From Marivirga tractuosa DSM 4126 (GTDB lineage Bacteria > Bacteroidota > Bacteroidia > Cytophagales > Cyclobacteriaceae), in NCBI RefSeq assembly GCF_000183425.1, contig NC_014759.1, forward strand, positions 868,001 through 932,000: a stretch of 64,000 nt of DNA. The letters are read 5' to 3'. The position numbers and the translations under genes were made by a program. This document shows positions 26,091 to 34,440 of the stretch, one piece after another (the stretch's first letter is position 1; each line of letters starts with the position of its first letter). The notes below the pieces were generated by a model. That model was not told the DNA's origin and made no database searches. It worked only from the letters and a program-made list of their open reading frames with translations.

Positions 26091-27176
26091 TTGAAAAAGA
26101 TTAGTCTTGCAATTTTCTTGTTGTTCTTATTCCAATCAGGTTATACTCAACACTATGATTGGTTTTTAAATGGTCAAGTCATTAAAGGTTTTATCTTAAA
26201 ACACAATGAGCATGTTGGTCACTTAGCAAATTCGCATCCTACAGGTATTGAATTAAGTTGGCAGCAAAAACTTAACGGGAAAAGAGAATGGGAAAGCCTA
26301 TACAATAAGCCATTAATAAGTTATGGTCTATCCTATTATGATTTAAAGAATCCTAAATTAGGACATTTGATTATAGGTTCTGCAGCAATGGACTTACCAC
26401 TGAAAAGAAGTGAGACTACAGCTTTGTATTTTAGAATTGGAACTGGATTAGTTTACAGTACAAATCCTTACGATAGGGAAACCAATAATCAGAACAATAT
26501 GGTTACCAGTACCATTTCCTATCTATTACAAACTCGTCTGACTTATGAAATTAACCTAAGTGAAAAAATAAGGCTAACGCCAAATCTAAATATCACACAT
26601 GCTAGTAATGGCGCACAGAGGGCACCCAATAGAGGAGTTAATATAATTACGGCTAATATGGGAGTGTCTTATAAAATCAAAAACCAAGAAGAAAAGGAAT
26701 TTCGAGATATTACGCCTTTAGATAAAACTCCTTATCAAGTATATTTGCTCGTGAGTGGCGGTAGAAATACTAAAACTTTACAAATAAGAGAACCTCTACC
26801 CTTCTTTAACTTGCTTTTATTTGGTCAGAAATATGTTAATCCAAAAAGCGATTGGGGAGTTGGAATAGAATATTTCCATAGTACTTCCATAAAAAAGCAG
26901 ATAAAAACCGACTGGTTTAGAATAGTTGATGAAGAAGAAATTACAGATTTCAAAAGATTAGGATTATTAATTGGACACGAACTGAAATTTGGCAAACTAG
27001 GATTTATTACTCACTTGGGCGTATATATTTACAATCCGAGTAAATCAAATATGCCCGTATATCAGCGCTTTGGATTACGCTATCAATTTCATAAGAATAT
27101 AATGGCACAAGTTGCTTTAAAAACACATGCTGCTACAGCAGAACAAGCAGAATTAGGAATTGGATGGAGATTTTAA
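26091..27176 (+). CDS. PagL-like lipid A 3-O-deacylase (acyloxyacyl hydrolase family)
   Basis: A 361-residue outer-membrane barrel protein. A signal peptide (LAIFLLFLFQSGYTQ) is followed by beta-barrel strands. The block LNITHASNGAQRAPNRG matches the PagL catalytic motif HxSN, which cleaves the ester-linked acyl chain at position 3 of lipid A. The protein is about twice as long as classical PagL, as in other Bacteroidota members. The start is TTG at 26091: no ATG precedes the signal peptide and thyA ends 11 bp upstream. The next gene overlaps the end by 13 bp. Enzyme function inferred from the motif. Confidence 0.8.
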   Translation: MKKISLAIFLLFLFQSGYTQHYDWFLNGQVIKGFILKHNEHVGHLANSHPTGIELSWQQKLNGKREWESLYNKPLISYGLSYYDLKNPKLGHLIIGSAAMDLPLKRSETTALYFRIGTGLVYSTNPYDRETNNQNNMVTSTISYLLQTRLTYEINLSEKIRLTPNLNITHASNGAQRAPNRGVNIITANMGVSYKIKNQEEKEFRDITPLDKTPYQVYLLVSGGRNTKTLQIREPLPFFNLLLFGQKYVNPKSDWGVGIEYFHSTSIKKQIKTDWFRIVDEEEITDFKRLGLLIGHELKFGKLGFITHLGVYIYNPSKSNMPVYQRFGLRYQFHKNIMAQVALKTHAATAEQAELGIGWRF

Positions 27177-27919
27177 AAAGTAAAATAAGATATATCTTAT
27201 TGATACTGGTATTACCAGTTTTGCAGGCTTGTGATTCTGAAGAAGCCTTCGATTGCTTTAAAAAATCTGGAGAACTAACCACTATTAAAATTGCTGATTT
27301 TCCGCATTTCGCTGAGTTATTAATCCATGATGATATAGAACTGGAAATAGTCGAAACTGATGAGGAATATTTTGAACTGACTTATGGGGAAAACCTAATC
27401 CCAAAAATTGTTATGGAGCATGAGAATGATTCCTTAAGTTTCTTTAACCAAAATTTTTGTGATTGGACGAGAGATTTTGAAAAACCCAAATTAAAATGGT
27501 TTACTAATAAAAGCTCAATTAATATTCTTTGCCTTAGCAATGGAAAAATCACTTCTGCAGACACCATAAAAAATGATATTGTTATCCGAAATGAAAGTTC
27601 CACTAACGAAGTGGATTTAAAAATAAACAATAATAAAACTGCCTTACTAAGTAATTCCTCAACCTATTTTATTATTTCAGGTAAAACCAAAGGATTACGA
27701 ATTGCAGCCTATTTTAATGATGGGAAATATGATTGTGGAGATTTATTAGCCAACAGAGCAAATGTATTACATAGAGGGTACAATGACATCATTGTAAATG
27801 TGAAAGATAGCCTGGTTGGTAGTATTGAAAATGCTGGAAGAATACTTTATAAAGGTAACCCTGGGGTTAAAGTAGAAGTTAGTAATGGAGGAGAGTTAAT
27901 TCATTTAGACCAAGAGTAA
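27164..27919 (+). CDS. Lipoprotein with DUF2807-type beta-helix domain
   Basis: A 251-residue lipoprotein: membrane-targeting signal RYILLILVLPVLQAC with lipobox LQAC, then DSEEAFDCF. The body resembles the putative auto-transporter adhesin, head GIN domain (DUF2807): short beta-strand repeats with N/S-rich turns such as VIRNESSTNEVDLKINNNKT and LHRGYNDIIVNVKDSLVGSI, and the usual end with GGELI. Function unknown. Translation is likely coupled to the PagL-like gene (13-bp overlap); 2 bp separate it from the next gene. Confidence 0.8.
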   Translation: MEILKSKIRYILLILVLPVLQACDSEEAFDCFKKSGELTTIKIADFPHFAELLIHDDIELEIVETDEEYFELTYGENLIPKIVMEHENDSLSFFNQNFCDWTRDFEKPKLKWFTNKSSINILCLSNGKITSADTIKNDIVIRNESSTNEVDLKINNNKTALLSNSSTYFIISGKTKGLRIAAYFNDGKYDCGDLLANRANVLHRGYNDIIVNVKDSLVGSIENAGRILYKGNPGVKVEVSNGGELIHLDQE

Positions 27920-27921
27920 TT

Positions 27922-29019
27922 ATGGATATTACAAAACCTACCCTATTACTAGATGAAAAGAAATGTAAGAAAAACATTGAAAAAATGATTAGTCGAGCTA
28001 ATCAGTTCAACTGCAGTTTACGCCCACATTTCAAAACCCATCAGTCCATAGTAGTTGCGAACTGGTTTCGAGAATTAGGAATAACTCAATGTGCAGTTTC
28101 TTCATTAGAAATGGCTAAATACTTCTTTAATGCAGGTTGGACAGATATTACGGTTGCATTTCCTTTGAATATTTTAGAACACACCTCTGTCAACGACCTA
28201 GCCGGAAAGATAAAATTAAATTTATGCGTTGAATCTCTAGAGACAGTTAAAGTTCTAAATGATTTTTTGGAGCACCCTGTTGGTGTATTCTTAAAAATAG
28301 ATGCAGGTTATCATAGAACTGGCCTTGATGCTGAAAACTTTGCAGAAATTGAAGCAATCCTTAAAGCTTTAGAAAGTAATCACCTTATCACTATAAAGGG
28401 GTTTTTACAGCACGCAGGACATACCTACCAGGCAAAAGGCAAACAAGAGATCGATGAAATTCATGCTTACACATCGAAGCAGATGATAAATTTGAAAGAG
28501 CATTTCAATCAGCAATATCCTGATCTCATGATTTCAAATGGAGATACTCCCACTTGCAGTGTATCCGATGATTTTGAACACTTAGACGAAATGCGTCCGG
28601 GTAATTTTGTGTTTTACGATATAATGCAAGCAGAAATTGGCTCTTGTCAGTATGAAGATGTAGCGGTAGCCATGACTTGTCCTGTAGTTGCAAAACATGC
28701 TGATAGGAATGAAGTGATTGTCTATGGAGGCGCAGTTCATTTCTCCAAAGACAGAATTGAAAAAGACGGCAAAAACATTTATGGATTAATAGCCGATAAA
28801 AAAGAAAATGGATGGGGGAATCCCATCGCAGGATGGTTTGTTAAAAAATTATCTCAGGAACACGGTACTATCCATGTTCCTGATGAAGCCTTTGATCAAA
28901 TTAAGATTGGTGATTTGTTATACATTCTTCCAATTCATTCCTGCCTCACTGCCAATTTAATGAGTAAGTATTATACATTAGACGGCCATGAAATTGAGAT
29001 GTTTAGGTATCCAAGTTGA
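27922..29019 (+). CDS. D-serine dehydratase-like / D-threonine aldolase-family PLP enzyme
   Basis: A 365-residue fold-type III PLP enzyme. The PLP-binding lysine is K38 in SLRPHFKTHQS. Other blocks: VFLKIDAGYHRTG, FLQHAGHTY, SNGDTPTCS and EMRPGNFVFYD. The C-terminal PIHSCLTANLM holds the His-x-Cys zinc ligands known from eukaryotic D-serine dehydratase (DSD1). Proteins of this group remove D-serine or cleave D-3-hydroxyamino acids; the zinc pair favours dehydratase-type chemistry, though aldolases share it. It is the last gene of the thiolase-thyA run. Substrate inferred. Confidence 0.85.
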   Translation: MDITKPTLLLDEKKCKKNIEKMISRANQFNCSLRPHFKTHQSIVVANWFRELGITQCAVSSLEMAKYFFNAGWTDITVAFPLNILEHTSVNDLAGKIKLNLCVESLETVKVLNDFLEHPVGVFLKIDAGYHRTGLDAENFAEIEAILKALESNHLITIKGFLQHAGHTYQAKGKQEIDEIHAYTSKQMINLKEHFNQQYPDLMISNGDTPTCSVSDDFEHLDEMRPGNFVFYDIMQAEIGSCQYEDVAVAMTCPVVAKHADRNEVIVYGGAVHFSKDRIEKDGKNIYGLIADKKENGWGNPIAGWFVKKLSQEHGTIHVPDEAFDQIKIGDLLYILPIHSCLTANLMSKYYTLDGHEIEMFRYPS

Positions 29020-29147
29020 CTGGTTTAAAAGTTGGCATGTTGACAAGTTGGGTTTCTTGATTGACTTTAATTGTTAATTATCAAAGAAATGATACTTAAA
29101 ACTTACTACTTAATACTAAAATCTCACTACCCAATACTCAGTACCCA

Positions 29148-30446
29148 CTACCGTTCATTCATATAATCTAGAGTCAAATTAATAAAAGCTTTTACTCCAG
29201 TGAGCATTCCACTTTCATCTATGTAAAAATCAGGTGTATGATGTCCTCCTAAAGCTTGTCCTTCCACTTCTGTTTCAGGTTTTCCACCTATGAAGAAATA
29301 CAAGCCAGGGATTTCGTTCTGGAAATAAGAAAAATCTTCCGCTCCAGTAATAGCTTTCATCACATGCAGCTTATCTTCTCCTACTGTTTTTTGTAAAGAT
29401 GAAACCATTTTATTGGTCAAATCAATATCATTATAGGTAAGAGGAGCATTTTCAACTATTTCTACATCTGCAGTGGCTCCTGCTATTTCCGCAATATTGG
29501 TTGCCGTTAGTTTAATTTTTTCATGGATCAGTTCCCTCATTCCTTCATCCAAAGTTCTAATAGTTCCTTCCAACATTGCTGATTCCGGAATGATATTAAA
29601 GCGGTTACCTGCTTCCATAATTCCAACTGTAACAACTGCGGCTTCTTTAGTAAGTTCTGAATTTCTAGAAACAATGTATTGCAAACTGTTAATGATTTGA
29701 GCTGAGACGGCTATAGGATCAACACTAGCCCAAGGAGTAGAGCCATGTGCTTGTTTACCCTTGATGTTGATGGTAAACCTATCTGATGCCGCCATAATGC
29801 CTTCTGTCTTGTATTTGATATGTCCGACTGTGGTTCCAGCATTAATATGTAAACCAAAAATGGCTTCTACATCAGGATTTTTAAGTACTCCCTCTTCAAC
29901 CATCATTTTAGCTCCTCCTCGTTCACCAGCTGGAACTCCTTCTTCAGCAGGCTGGAAAATAAACTTGATGGTTCCCGGAATATCTGCTTTCATTTCACTG
30001 AAAACTTCGGCAACTCCCATCATAATAGCTATGTGCGTATCATGACCACAAGCATGCATCACTCCTGTCTCCTGGCCATTATATTCAGTCACCACTTCAG
30101 ATTTAAAAGGCAAATCATTTCGCTCTGTAACTGGTAGAGCATCAATATCTGCTCTTAAACCCACAACTGGACCTGGCTTTCCACCTTTCAAAATAGCAAC
30201 TACTCCAGTATGAGCAACTCCAGTTTGCACATCCAAACCTAAACTTTTCAAATGCTCAGCAATCTTCTCTCCCGTCTTATATTCTCTATTGGATAACTCT
30301 GGATTTTCATGAAAATGCCTTCTCCATTCAATTACCTTCTCTTCAATATCTTCTGCTTTTTCCAACGCAATTTTGTGTAAATCCTGTGAGAAGGAAAGTG
30401 ATGGAATAATAAATAAGGCAATTAAAAGAGGATATAGCTTTTTCAT
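29148..30446 (-). CDS. Exported M20-family amidohydrolase (peptidase/aminoacylase)
   Basis: A 432-residue zinc hydrolase with signal peptide (LYPLLIALFIIPSLSFSQ). M20D features: WRRHFHENPELSNREYKT, LRADIDALPV, GVMHACGHDTHIAIMMG (metal-binding Cys-His), FIFQPAEEG with the catalytic glutamate pair, FGLHI, then TGAEDFSYF and GGHHTPDFYIDE. This branch hydrolyses N-acyl amino acids or hippurate-like amides. The signal peptide puts it in the periplasm. Single gene; the 3' neighbour is on the other strand. Confidence 0.92.
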   Translation of the reverse strand: MKKLYPLLIALFIIPSLSFSQDLHKIALEKAEDIEEKVIEWRRHFHENPELSNREYKTGEKIAEHLKSLGLDVQTGVAHTGVVAILKGGKPGPVVGLRADIDALPVTERNDLPFKSEVVTEYNGQETGVMHACGHDTHIAIMMGVAEVFSEMKADIPGTIKFIFQPAEEGVPAGERGGAKMMVEEGVLKNPDVEAIFGLHINAGTTVGHIKYKTEGIMAASDRFTINIKGKQAHGSTPWASVDPIAVSAQIINSLQYIVSRNSELTKEAAVVTVGIMEAGNRFNIIPESAMLEGTIRTLDEGMRELIHEKIKLTATNIAEIAGATADVEIVENAPLTYNDIDLTNKMVSSLQKTVGEDKLHVMKAITGAEDFSYFQNEIPGLYFFIGGKPETEVEGQALGGHHTPDFYIDESGMLTGVKAFINLTLDYMNER

Positions 30447-30570
30447 ATAGTTTAAATTTTAATCAGACTTAAATATATTGAAATAATTTAAAGAATTTGA
30501 GGAAATTGTTGTCAACTGCAAATACCTACCATTAAGCACTGAACCCATTGCAATGAAGCTTCTTTGTGTT

Positions 30571-30629
30571 GGTGCGAGCTTCCCAGCTCGTACCCTGCAT
30601 TTACTTATAGCACGAGCCAAGAAGCTCGC
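30571..30629. repeat. REP-doublet-like inverted element
   Basis: Left half GGTGCGAGCT-TCCC-AGCTCGTACC (30571-30594) is itself a 10-bp hairpin with one G-T pair. The right half holds CGAGC-CAAGAA-GCTCG (30613-30628). The two halves are also mutually inverted (GCGAGCTTC with GAAGCTCGC; GCTCGT with ACGAGC). Much more GC-rich than its surroundings, and it lies between the M20 gene and yaaA. Same architecture as 45179-45237 with a different sequence. Confidence 0.65.
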
Positions 30630-30641
30630 TAGCATTTTACT

Positions 30642-31409
30642 TCATCCTCTTTTAAAAGCTAATTTTGATTCAGTAGAATCCTTTGCATCAAAAGAGTATC
30701 CATCCAAGTCAAAGCCTTTCAAATCCTCAATTTTCTCGATTTGATTTTTGACTATGTAGCGAGCCATTAAACCTCTTGCCTTTTTGGCAAAAAAGGAAAC
30801 TATTTTATATTTCCCATTATTGAAATCCTTAAATTCAATATCAACAATTTGAAAGTTCTTCTTTAATTCTTTTTTGTTGACCGACTTAAAATATTCATTT
30901 GAAGCCAGATTGATCAATACTTTATCGCCCTGAGATTTAATATCTTTTTTCAATTGCTCGGTAATTTTATCCCCCCAAAACTCATACAGATTATTCCCTT
31001 TGTCCGTTTCCAGCCGGGTGCCCATTTCCAAGCGGTAAGGCTGTATTAAATCCAATGGTCTCAGCAAACCATACAATCCTGATAAAACCCTAATATGTTG
31101 TTGGGCATAATCATGTTCTTCCTGAGTGAAATCCTCTGCGTCTAAACCCTGATAAACATCGCCTTGAAAAGCTAAAAGAGCCTGTTTTGCATACTTTGGA
31201 GTACGCTTTTTGAAATTATTATAACGCTCAACATTCAATTGTGCCAATTTATCACTGATGCTCATCAGCTCTTGAACCTCTTCTTCTGATTTGGTTTTAA
31301 GTACTTCAATTAGCTGATTAGTTTCTTCATTAAAACGGGTTTTTGTACTTCTTATATCAAATGTTTTCTCAAATTCCAGACTTTTAGCTGGCGACAATAT
31401 TGCAATCAT
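30642..31409 (-). CDS. yaaA: YaaA-family peroxide stress protein
   Basis: A 255-residue protein of the UPF0246/YaaA family, which in E. coli lowers free iron and limits oxidative damage. Recognised by the start MIAILSPAKSLEFE, then LAQLNVERYNNF, ALLAFQGDVYQGLDA, LRVLSGLYGLLRPLDLIQPYR-like blocks (here RVLSGLYGLLRPLDLIQPY), LEMGTRL, LINLASNEYFK, KARGLMARYIVKN and the C-terminal FDLDGYSFD. Length agrees with E. coli YaaA (258). Single gene, 97 bp beyond the thioesterase gene on the same strand. Confidence 0.95.
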   Translation of the reverse strand: MIAILSPAKSLEFEKTFDIRSTKTRFNEETNQLIEVLKTKSEEEVQELMSISDKLAQLNVERYNNFKKRTPKYAKQALLAFQGDVYQGLDAEDFTQEEHDYAQQHIRVLSGLYGLLRPLDLIQPYRLEMGTRLETDKGNNLYEFWGDKITEQLKKDIKSQGDKVLINLASNEYFKSVNKKELKKNFQIVDIEFKDFNNGKYKIVSFFAKKARGLMARYIVKNQIEKIEDLKGFDLDGYSFDAKDSTESKLAFKRG

Positions 31410-31509
31410 AGTTTTTCCTTATTTTGAAATATAAACTTAGCACTAATTAAAATGTTACATTTATTAGAATCTAGAACCTAGAGTCTAGAATCTCGACTAA
31501 CTTCGAGCT

Positions 31510-31923
31510 TCAAATACCCCCTTTGGGGGATAGGGGGCCATATTTTTCTTTCATCTCCTCTGGAATTCGCTTCGGCTTCTTACTATTAGCATCCAATAAA
31601 CACCAAAAGGTGCGAGCTTCAGCTTTTGTTTGATTGGTATCAGGATTAAAAATTCTGGTCATCCTTTCAGATTTAACACCTTCCATTGAATTCACCCAGG
31701 TTTCTGCCACTATCTTTTCTTCAGGTCTAATCTCCTTTTTGTAATCAATCTCATGCCTTAAAGCTACCCATAGATTAATTTTATCATCCTCTTTTCCAGA
31801 AATATGTTTCCAATGCGCTTCAGCAACATCCTGAACCCATTGCAAATATACAACATTGTTTATATGTCCCATCGCATCAAAATCAGAAGCTTTGGGTTCT
31901 ATTTTGACTTGAAATTTATTCAC
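31510..31923 (-). CDS. Acyl-CoA thioesterase (hotdog fold, 4HBT)
   Basis: A 137-residue hotdog-fold thioesterase. VKIEPKASDFDAMGHINNVVYLQWVQDVAEAHW contains the 4HBT signature with its catalytic-type aspartate (DAMGHINN, variant of D-x-x-G-H-x-N). Such enzymes cleave acyl-CoA or aromatic-CoA esters; substrate unknown. The start codon is GTG at 31923, overlapping the amylase stop in GTGA, so translation is coupled to the upstream GH13 gene. An ATG start is not available near this end. Confidence 0.88.
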   Translation of the reverse strand: MNKFQVKIEPKASDFDAMGHINNVVYLQWVQDVAEAHWKHISGKEDDKINLWVALRHEIDYKKEIRPEEKIVAETWVNSMEGVKSERMTRIFNPDTNQTKAEARTFWCLLDANSKKPKRIPEEMKEKYGPLSPKGGI

Positions 31924-33506
31924 TTGAAAATAATTGAACTATTCGCTTTAAGATTTCGATCCTCCCTATTTTGCTCACCAAAAACAATATCTTTTGGATT
32001 AATATTTAAAGTTTGTGATTTGGATGATAAATTATGGATTACATGCAGTTTTTCTTCTCCCAAAACCCGAGTAAACGCCAATAGACTAGCATTTTGATTA
32101 TCAAATTGCTCTATCCCACCTTTCGTCAGAATCTCATTATGATTTCGTAATTGAATCCACCTTTTGTAATGATTATATAGGGAACTTGAATTTTCTTTTT
32201 GCTGACTTAGAGGCTGAACATTTTTATCTGTTGTGAATTCCGGATCGATCCAGCTCGTTCTTAAACTATCACGTTCAGCATCTGACCATAAAAAGGATTC
32301 CCTAATATTCGGGTCAGGTTTTTTCCCCAACATCCCAATTTCTTCACCATAATAGATGTAAGGCGTTCCAGGAAGAGTTAACATGATAGATGCAGCCATT
32401 TTAGCTTTCTTTAAATCTCCCTTGAAATTACTCATTACCCTGTTTTGATCATGATTACTGAGAAAAATAGCATCTTGATAATCATCAGTAGCCGATTTAA
32501 AAACTTCTCTTTGTTTAATCAAACGGCTAATCAAATCCTCATTTTCTAGATTCACCCATTTTGGTCCTTCAATAGTTGCCGCAACATTTTTGCCTTGAAT
32601 AACAGATTGCTGAATGCTACCCGCTAAATCGAAATTGAATAAAGCTGGTAATCCTTTCGCAAATTCTTTTACTATTTCTGATGAAGCCCAAACCTCTCCT
32701 ACCAAATAAACATCCGGCTTAATTTTCCGCATTTCATCTCTGTATTCTTGCCAAAACTCATAAGAATCTTTTAATCTATCATCTGGAAAGATATGCTTGG
32801 CAGCATCTAATCGAAATCCATCCACACCTATATCTTCCAACCAATATTTACCGATATCATATATTTCTTGTCTCACCTTTGGATTATCGAAATTCAAATC
32901 CGGCATTCCACCCCAAAAGAATCCGTAATAATGTTCTTCCTCCTTTTTATTATCCACAGCATGCCATTGGGTGATATTATCAGAATCCTGCGTGACTTCC
33001 TTTTTTGCAATTTGATCGGCTATGCTATCACGATCAGCCCACACATAATAATCTCTGTATGGATTGTCTTTACCTTTTTTAGCTTCTTCAAACCATGGAT
33101 GATCAGCTGCAGTATGATTGATGATCATATCAATAACCACTTTAATATTTCTTTTATGCGCCTCTGCAAGAAAGGTTTTAAAATCTTCCATTGTTCCATA
33201 ATCAGGATGAATGGCTTTATAATCGGTAACGTCATATTTATGATAGCTAGGAGAAGGCATAATCGGCATTAACCAAACAGCTGAAACGCCTAACTCTTCC
33301 AGATAATCCAGCTTTTGAGTAGCTCCTTTGAAATCTCCTACTCCATCACCATTTCCATCTACCCATGATTGTATGAAAATTTCATAAGCCACCCCATCAG
33401 GGAAATTGGCAATTGATTTACTCTCATTTTCTTTCATTTCTTGAGGATTACAGGCATTTAAGATTAGTAAAAAGGCAAGGTAAAGTAATACATGGAAATG
33501 ATTCAT
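31920..33506 (-). CDS. GH13 alpha-amylase-family lipoprotein
   Basis: A 528-residue glycoside hydrolase. Lipoprotein signal HVLLYLAFLLILNAC (lipobox ILNAC). GH13 conserved regions: VIDMIINHTAADHPW (I), GVDGFRLDAAKHIF (II, nucleophile Asp), YLVGEVWASSE (III, acid Glu) and FLSNHDQNR (IV). The TIM barrel begins GDGVGDFKGATQKLDYLEELGV, the calcium/GDG start of oligo-1,6-glucosidase- or cyclomaltodextrinase-like enzymes. Probably acts on malto-oligosaccharides at the outer membrane or periplasm. It is outside the Sus locus at 36-45 kb; no operator words like those at 45055 are visible upstream. Its neighbour downstream is the thioesterase (4-bp overlap). Confidence 0.93.
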   Translation of the reverse strand: MNHFHVLLYLAFLLILNACNPQEMKENESKSIANFPDGVAYEIFIQSWVDGNGDGVGDFKGATQKLDYLEELGVSAVWLMPIMPSPSYHKYDVTDYKAIHPDYGTMEDFKTFLAEAHKRNIKVVIDMIINHTAADHPWFEEAKKGKDNPYRDYYVWADRDSIADQIAKKEVTQDSDNITQWHAVDNKKEEEHYYGFFWGGMPDLNFDNPKVRQEIYDIGKYWLEDIGVDGFRLDAAKHIFPDDRLKDSYEFWQEYRDEMRKIKPDVYLVGEVWASSEIVKEFAKGLPALFNFDLAGSIQQSVIQGKNVAATIEGPKWVNLENEDLISRLIKQREVFKSATDDYQDAIFLSNHDQNRVMSNFKGDLKKAKMAASIMLTLPGTPYIYYGEEIGMLGKKPDPNIRESFLWSDAERDSLRTSWIDPEFTTDKNVQPLSQQKENSSSLYNHYKRWIQLRNHNEILTKGGIEQFDNQNASLLAFTRVLGEEKLHVIHNLSSKSQTLNINPKDIVFGEQNREDRNLKANSSIIFK

Positions 33507-33646
33507 AAGATGTATTTAGAATAATGTTTTTTTTCATTTGGTGTAAAAATAACAAAAACTGCATACAATAAAACATTGGTCTAAATTCATGTGGAAATTA
33601 AGAAAATTATTACCTAAATTACACGTGTACTTATAAAATTAAAAAC

Positions 33647-33666
33647 ACGTAAAAGTAGATTTACGT
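33647..33666. promoter_or_regulatory. Candidate operator of the toxin-antitoxin pair
   Basis: ACGTAAA (33647-33653), six bases, TTTACGT (33660-33666): a perfect 7-bp inverted repeat 30 bp before the antitoxin start. A second palindrome, ACACGTGT, lies at 33621-33628. Autoregulation by the ribbon-helix-helix antitoxin is the usual design, so these are likely binding sites (inference). Confidence 0.45.
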
Positions 33667-33696
33667 TATATAAATACTGCTTTAAACGAAGAAAGA

Positions 33697-33951
33697 ATGA
33701 ATACTAAATTAACCTTAACAATTGAGCAAGAGATTATTAATAAAGCAAAGAAATTTGCAAAAGAGAATAATCGCAGCTTATCCGATATTATAGAAAATTA
33801 TTTAAAGGTAATAACTGCTGAAAAAAAGATTAAGAACACTAGAAAAGACAATCCTATTGTAAAATCACTTAGAGGCTCTTTCAAACTTCCAAAAGAGGAA
33901 ATCGATTATAAAAAAGAATTAAAAGAGAGTCTAGCAAAAAAGCACTTATAA
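33697..33951 (+). CDS. Antitoxin, DUF6364-type ribbon-helix-helix
   Basis: An 84-residue protein: MNTKLTLTIEQEIINKAKKF then AKENNRSLSDIIENYL, the ribbon-helix-helix-like start of DUF6364 antitoxins. The basic C-terminal tail (KSLRGSFKLPKEEIDYKKEL) is the sort that wraps the toxin. It ends directly against the PIN-domain gene (TAA immediately followed by ATG), the usual toxin-antitoxin operon form. Inverted repeats upstream fit autoregulation. Confidence 0.88.
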   Translation: MNTKLTLTIEQEIINKAKKFAKENNRSLSDIIENYLKVITAEKKIKNTRKDNPIVKSLRGSFKLPKEEIDYKKELKESLAKKHL

Positions 33952-34371
33952 ATGGATAAAGTACTTATTGACACAGATGTGATTTTAGATTTCTTTTTTG
34001 ATCGAAAGCCTTTCTCTGAGTTTGCTAGTGAGATATTTAATTTATGTGAAGAAAAGAAGATTAAGGGATATACTACCCCAGTTATTATTTGCAATGTTTA
34101 TTATTTATTAAGTAAATATTCTAAACATGAAATAATAATTAAAAAAATTAGAGAGCTATTAAATATTATTGACGTCCTAAAAATGGACAAAACTATTGTA
34201 ATTGAGGCTTTGAATTCAAATTTTAAGGACTTTGAAGATGCATTACAAAATTTCTCAGCCATTCAAAATGGAGAAATTAAAGCAATACTTACTAGAAATA
34301 TTAAAGATTATAAGAATAGTGACCTAGCTGTTTTTACTCCAGAAGTCTATTTAAAAACTCAAGGAAATTAA
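33952..34371 (+). CDS. PIN-domain ribonuclease toxin (VapC-like)
   Basis: A 139-residue PIN domain. The N-terminus MDKVLIDTDVILDFFFDRKP carries acidic active-site residues (D7, D9). Further conserved acids are in FKDFEDALQNFSA and in TRNIKDYKNSDL near the C-terminus, which together make the metal-binding quartet. Such toxins cut tRNA or rRNA; target unknown. Preceded without any gap by the DUF6364 antitoxin. A bidirectional terminator follows. Confidence 0.9.
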   Translation: MDKVLIDTDVILDFFFDRKPFSEFASEIFNLCEEKKIKGYTTPVIICNVYYLLSKYSKHEIIIKKIRELLNIIDVLKMDKTIVIEALNSNFKDFEDALQNFSAIQNGEIKAILTRNIKDYKNSDLAVFTPEVYLKTQGN

Positions 34372-34374
34372 AAC

Positions 34375-34407
34375 AAAAAAGCACAAGCTGTACGCCTGTG
34401 CTTTTTT
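34375..34407 (+). terminator. Bidirectional terminator between PIN toxin and aldolase
   Basis: AAAAAAGCACA (34375-34385) and TGTGCTTTTTT (34397-34407), loop of 11 bases, with A and T runs on both sides. It separates the convergent toxin and fructose-bisphosphate aldolase genes. Confidence 0.8.
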
Positions 34408-34440
34408 ATCAATTTATTCAGAAATTTTAAACCTTAAAAA

